Source: Shinisaurus crocodilurus (lineage: Eukaryota > Chordata > Lepidosauria > Squamata > Shinisauridae). Taken from it: DNA of 64,000 nucleotides. Positions 51,201-57,200 of this stretch are shown one piece after another (positions within the stretch are counted from its first letter, which is position 1; each line of letters starts with the position of its first letter). The notes beneath the pieces are model-generated. The model did not search any database, was not told the origin of the DNA, and saw only the letters and a list, made by a program, of their open reading frames with translations. The position numbers and the translations under genes are program-made. The DNA lies in assembly GCA_021292165.1 (NCBI GenBank), contig CM037876.1, forward strand, positions 211,875,825 to 211,939,824, read 5' to 3'.

Positions 51201-54200
51201 TTTTCTAAAACTCACTGCTTAATTTAGAGCAAGCTAAATTCTTGAGTGGCTTTACAAAAAATTGCTTGCAGTCCCAACGGTCATTAATAAATCTGCAGCT
51301 GCACCTAGTGGTCACTGTTTGAACTGCAGCAGGAGAGAGATTCTTGCCAGGTAGGTACAGTCATGCCTTGGATTGAGAGCATAATTCATTCCGGAAACGT
51401 GCTTGTAATCCAAAACACTCTTATATCAAAACGAAATTCCCCCCAAAAAATTTGTACAGAGATTTTTAATTTAAGCTGTACTACAGTACTTGTATTGCAA
51501 GACGTCGCTTGTATAGCAAGTCAAAAAATTTTAAATAAATATTTAAAAATTTGCTTGTCTTGCAAAACACTCTCAAACCAAGTTACTTGCAATCCAAGGT
51601 ATTACTGTAGTTGGAAATACAGCCATCAGCTAGGAGGAGATGACATCTGTTGTTGGTTTCTTGTCCATCTATATGCAATACAGTATTCATAAAAACGTGA
51701 CGTGGAGCTCTGTTCATAATTAACAATATGGGCTGTAGATCTTCAGCCATTTATGTGCTTCAGTTGAAATAAGTGTGTACAACTGAGAAAAATACACACA
51801 AAGTTTTTGCAGTTAATGACACATTAACTGCCCTTAGCTGTGATACTAGGCTGGAAGACACATCCTGGCAGTCACCGGGCAGAATCTGAATGGCAGTGGC
51901 CAGCAGAGGACTGAAGAGAGGAGAATATTACGCAAGAGGGGACACCCTGCTTTGTCTCCTTCCCTCCACTCTGCAGCGAATGAAGAGGGGCACATAAGTC
52001 CCTCCTCTGCAGCCACACACCCCGTTGATCACAACTTGCTCAGAATGGGCATCCTTCAGAACTGGACGCCCAAAACTAGGGCGCTCGTGGCTGAGCAACC
52101 GGCTGTGTGTTGGACCGCCCGCAACTCCCATTGGCCGAGCTGGCTGGGAATGGTGGGAGTTCCAGCCTAACACATCCGCAGCAGGGCACTAGGTTGGGGC
52201 AGGCGGCCCTGTGGTGACTCACCTTTGGGTCCGTTGTAAGGATTGCTGAGATATGTAGGCCGAGCACTTCGAACACTCCAGATTGCTATATAAATGTATT
52301 TAGTTGTTACTGCTGGCAATCATTATTGTGAATACATAATAATAAACAAACACTTTCTGTTAGAATAATATTTCATTAATCATGGAACTGAGTTGTAGCC
52401 AGTGCTGATTTGTCTGCCTGTTTATAAACTTTATGCCAGGTCTGCTTAATGCAAATTGTATGCTTCGCTTTTGCCCCTGAGCTTACGAGATAAAATGGGA
52501 CATTTTTGGACAGTGTGGGTTCACAGTGGGTTGACTTCGTAGCAAGTTACAAAATAGTTTAGTCGGCTAATTACCGTTTTAGCATCGGAGATAATTTGTT
52601 CGGAAAGACTGGTGCCCAAGGCGAAGATGTGTTATATTCAAAACGCTACTCTTATTTGTTTAAAAACAGGAAACAAATGTTTTGGGGTTTAAAGGTCCTC
52701 GTAAAATGAGCGTCATCATACCAGGGATGAATATGGACCACGAGAGAGTTTCCATCAGACCACGCAATGTAAGTAGTCATATCTGTTTAAACACCATAAA
52801 CTAGCTCGGCCACAGTGACTACAGGTTCATTTACTCAATCACACTTAAGGGTGCAGGTCTGTGACCCGTGGGACGGTGTCCCGGGGGCCACAGGATTTTA
52901 CAGGTGTCCCTCTCCATGGGTGAAGTGGGAGCTCTGCCCAGTTTGCCATTGAAAGCCAACTCCCAGCTATTGCCGAAAGGTCCAGCGCTGTTGTTCCTTT
53001 GCCATTGATGCTCTGATGGTGGTGATGGCAGAAAGGCAGGTGTGTGTGTGTGTGTGCTGTGGCGGGAAAACTATCTGGTCCCTGGAGCTAGCATACTTGA
53101 TTTCCCTCTCATTAAGAGCAATGGGAGGAAAAAGTTAAAAAAGAAAAGGCTGAAAACGTCCCGCCCATACGCCTCCCCCCAAACACAACCCACTTCCCCT
53201 TCCGCTGAGCAGGGCTTTGCATTCTGCAGTCAGTCAGGCGATCACTCGTGACCGAGTAAGATTGTCTTCCAGGATAATTTTTTTTTTTTTTTTTTACAAA
53301 AGAGATTTTAAAAGGAGGAAAATTCTAAAGAAAATTGTGTAGACTCTAGCGATGGGTCCGTAAGTGACTGTGGAGGCCAATTCTAGATCCACACAGCAGT
53401 ATGTCTGATACAGCTTCTCCCTCCCGGGACTGTTTGCTCTGTAAGCCGGGGGTTCTCTAGCCGTGTGATAACAAGCCTCCACAAATGTAGTGCTGGAAAA
53501 AGACACGGGGGCTGCAATCACATGCCCTCCGTCCTTGATGCATGTAAGCCTCCAAATATGGAGGTTTACGTGCATCCAGTGTTGGGCGCGAGGCACGGCA
53601 GTGGCAATCGCCATCGCCCTGCGCCTCGTGCCCTGTATTTCATCTAGATGGCCGTTTTGGGCCATCTAGATGAAGCTCTTAAGAGGGTGAGGGAAAGAGG
53701 GTGGGGTGCCGTCTGGATACAGGGTAAGCTGTTGAGCCCAGCCTCCTTCCCGGCACACCCCTTTTCCTCCTCTCCGAGGCCAATTGGCAACTTGGGGAGG
53801 CAGCCGGCGGGGTTCTTTCCACACCGGCTGCAAGGGGGGGTGGGGTGGGGCTCTGGTCATGGGACCTCAGAGCTAGGGCTCTGAATTATCCTATAGTCCC
53901 CCAGATAAGGTCGGGAGGCCATAGGATTGCATCCAAAGCCAGGTTTTATTATTATTAATTTAAATGTGTAAAATAATATTACATTTGTCAAGAGGGGAGA
54001 GATGGAAGACACAAAAAGTAGCTATTCTAAGGCAGTGGTTGAGTACCTGTTTTTATGCAGAAGGTTGCGGGTTCAATTCCTGACATCTCCAAGTAGGGCC
54101 AGGAAAGACCCCCTTCTGGAACTCTGGAGAGCGGCTTCCCGTCAGTGTTGATAGTACTGGGCTAGATGGACCAAGGGTCTGACTTCCTACATTCCCAATT

Positions 54201-57200
54201 CAAATGGGAGTTTCACATAACACCATACATGGGGCTTGACGACGCTGTTGGTCATACCGTCAGGACTCATTCTCATGACGACTGCAGGCGTGGTTGCAGC
54301 TGCATATGTGGATTTCCCAGGATTACTACCACCTTTGGGAGCAGTCACATGAAGCCCATTGTCAGGGACTGTGTACGTTGGCCACAGTCTAATTGATTGG
54401 TTAAATTCAGTGGGCATAATCATGCTTTAAGAGTGTGGCTATTGACTTTTAGCCTAGCACCACGAGTGTTAGGAAAAGCCTCTTTCACAGTGGCATGCTA
54501 AAACTCCGTGTGCAGAGCTCTGTGCTCGATGTCGGGGGTTGCTCATGACCTCCTCTGCACAAGGTACTGGTGGTGACGACAAGTTTGCACACATAGTAGA
54601 AGTCATGCCGGTTGAAGTCCTGAGAATGGGCAATTAAATGATGGTTAAAATGCACAGAACTCTATTAAAAGTTTTCATATATTAAATATGAATCAGACCA
54701 ACCCCCCAAGATACAAGATTATTTTTTTCCTTTGCTCCATTCCCCCCGCCTCTCTTTTCTTCTGCCTTTTTTGCCGTTGTGTTTGTTCCTCCCATAGCAA
54801 CCATCATTCCCTCCTTAGCCCAACTTTGTCCAACTTTTAGTTAGTCTAACTAAACTTAGTCTTAGTTTCCTGTGTTTCTGCAGTTTTTGTTCATTTATTA
54901 ACATATTTCAGTACAGTCATGCCTTGGATTGAGAGCATAATTCGTTCGGAAACATGCTTGTAATCCAAAACACTCTTATATCAAAATGAAATCCCCCCCA
55001 AAAAAATTTGTACAGAGATTTTTAATTTAAGCCATACTACAGTACTTGTATTGCAAGACGTCGCTTGTATAGCAAGTCAAAAAAATTTAAATAAATATTT
55101 AAAAATTTGCTTGTCTTGCCAAATGCTCTCAAACCAAGTTACTTGCAATCCAAGGTATTACTGTATTGCCCTTCATCAAAAAGTGATTCCAATAATTAAA
55201 AATACAAACCCCTCTTAAAAATACAGCACCTAGAGCATACAGAAGATAAAAGAGCTAGCAACCATATCAAAATTCCTGGGCAAATAAAGAATGGTTTTAA
55301 CCCAGTAGCTAAAAGAGGTGTTGGCACCAGGCTTTTGTTTACTTCAAGTCCCATCTCCAATAAAGGAGGCCTTTGAAAGGTGACAGTGCAGCCAGGTTGA
55401 TATGGGAGATACAGGGGTTACATTTTAAGACAGACATGGCATGTGGGGGGCATTCTTACGTTGCATAAACAGAGAGCAGAAAGTGGCCCTTTTGAACCAA
55501 AGCTGGCATCCTTGGTTCTTACAGGAACATGAAACACTCCTCTCAAGGTGGCAGAATAAAAACACGGAGAGTGTCATTGAGCTGCACAACAAAACTCCAG
55601 TCTGGAATGATGACACCCAGTCTTATGTTTTAAATTTTCATGGCCGCGTAACACAAGCCTCGGTGAAAAACTTCCAAATTATTCATGATAATGATCGTAA
55701 GTATGGCTCATCTAGCTAAACTGGTTGGAAATGCTGTTCAGTTGTCTGAAATCTGATTACTTATGTAAAAATGTAAGAGAGAGATGTGCTGGGTTGCTTA
55801 GGCACGTTCAATACAATCATAGATACCAGCGTAAAGTGGACAGAGAACACTGCAATTCGGTTTTGGATACAGTTTGCTCACTTCTCACTGTGGTCCTCCG
55901 ATGCTGCTAACATATACAGTATATGGAGGGGAAATGTAGATGAATGGAGATTGGGGACTTCCCCCCCCCCCCATTTTGCATTTTGATGCTTTGTAGGATT
56001 TTTGGGCTAGTGCAGCCTAGGGTCACCACATGTCTTTGGACCACATTGCCTGTTATCCTGACCATTGTCCATGCTGGCTGGGGATGATAGGAATTGTAGT
56101 CCAGCATTATCTGGGGACCCTGGGTTGGGAAAAGCTGGGCTAGTGGATGCAAAGAGTGACGAGAGGCATGAAGTAGAAGGTGAGGCTAACAACGAGCAAC
56201 CGGACTTAACCGTGGAACTTAGCCCTATCATGTAATAGGTCTTGAGAGAGCTGGAGGGCTTTGTGGTAGAGGCCTCCATTTCTGGAGATGTACTCACCTA
56301 TTTCTTTTGTTCCATTGTTGTCTCCAGCTGAACAGATTTTGTAGGATTTTTTAATGTGCCTCCAAAACCTGTAAAACCTGAAACCAGAGAATTAAATCCA
56401 GTGTTGGACTAGCAAGCATCCTCTAGCGTGTTGGAGGACGTTCTCCTGCTCTCCTCCCCCCTGCAGTCCTCTGCAGAGCCCAAAAATCTGCTCCGGAGAG
56501 TTTCTCAGCCCTCCGGAGCAGATTTTGAGGGTGCGCAGGGGCTGCAGGGAGGCGGGAAATCTCCCCCTTCCCAGTTCCACTGACGAAGCTGCTTCTGTCA
56601 GTGGAACGAAGCCATTGGATACAACCCATTGGTAGTGGGACAAGTATGCACACCACAGGCAAGCACTGCCTTTGTCATACTGTGAAGTGTCCCACAGGTA
56701 AAGGCGGAGGCAGACTTTACCCCCTAATATGCTTCCAGGGATACAACCCGTGTCTGACCAAAGACATCCAGAAATCCTCAGGAAGCAAGCACCCTCCCCG
56801 TCACTGGCCTGGTCACGGCAATCTCTCTTTGTGCCAAGGTCGCAGTTGCAGGTATGAACTTGGAGTGAAGCTGAGCAGGGTCCCAGTAAAGAGTGCTGGG
56901 AGGACGCGATGCAGGAGTTCCATCAGGGTAGCAGGTTGGGGAGCGGAGGTGGAAGGAAAAGGGTGATTTGCCCTGTCTCTTCCTGAATAAGTGCAGCTGC
57001 CTTCCGTTTCTGTTCATCCCATTTGCATCTCTGTATCAGTTCCTGTTTTCTGACTCTACCCTTTCTAAGGACATCCGTGCTATGTGTGGAGGTGCCAGAT
57101 AATTCACAGCTGGGCAGCATCTCAATCAGACCTCTTTCAACTCTGTGAAGAAAACGGTCTCCCTGCCTAAATTTCAGCCAATCTGGGAGTTCAAACTGAT

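Larger units (their letters stand above)
47684..52669 (+). other. TUB intron containing an exon-fragment copy
   Basis: GT-AG intron of 5.0 kb. It contains MITE-like segments (48000-48345, 49521-49700, 50620-50762, 51357-51610) and, inside the second, a decayed copy of the preceding exon's end. 48350-49500 and 49710-50610 show no identified repeat. 51850-52200 is GC-richer, with nothing identified. Confidence 0.9.
52769..55524 (+). other. TUB intron
   Basis: GT-AG intron of 2.8 kb with a TG run (53039-53057), a LINE 3' end (53228-53398, minus), a GC-rich palindromic MITE (53528-53935), a SINE (54036-54192) and a mariner-like MITE (54912-55167). Confidence 0.9.
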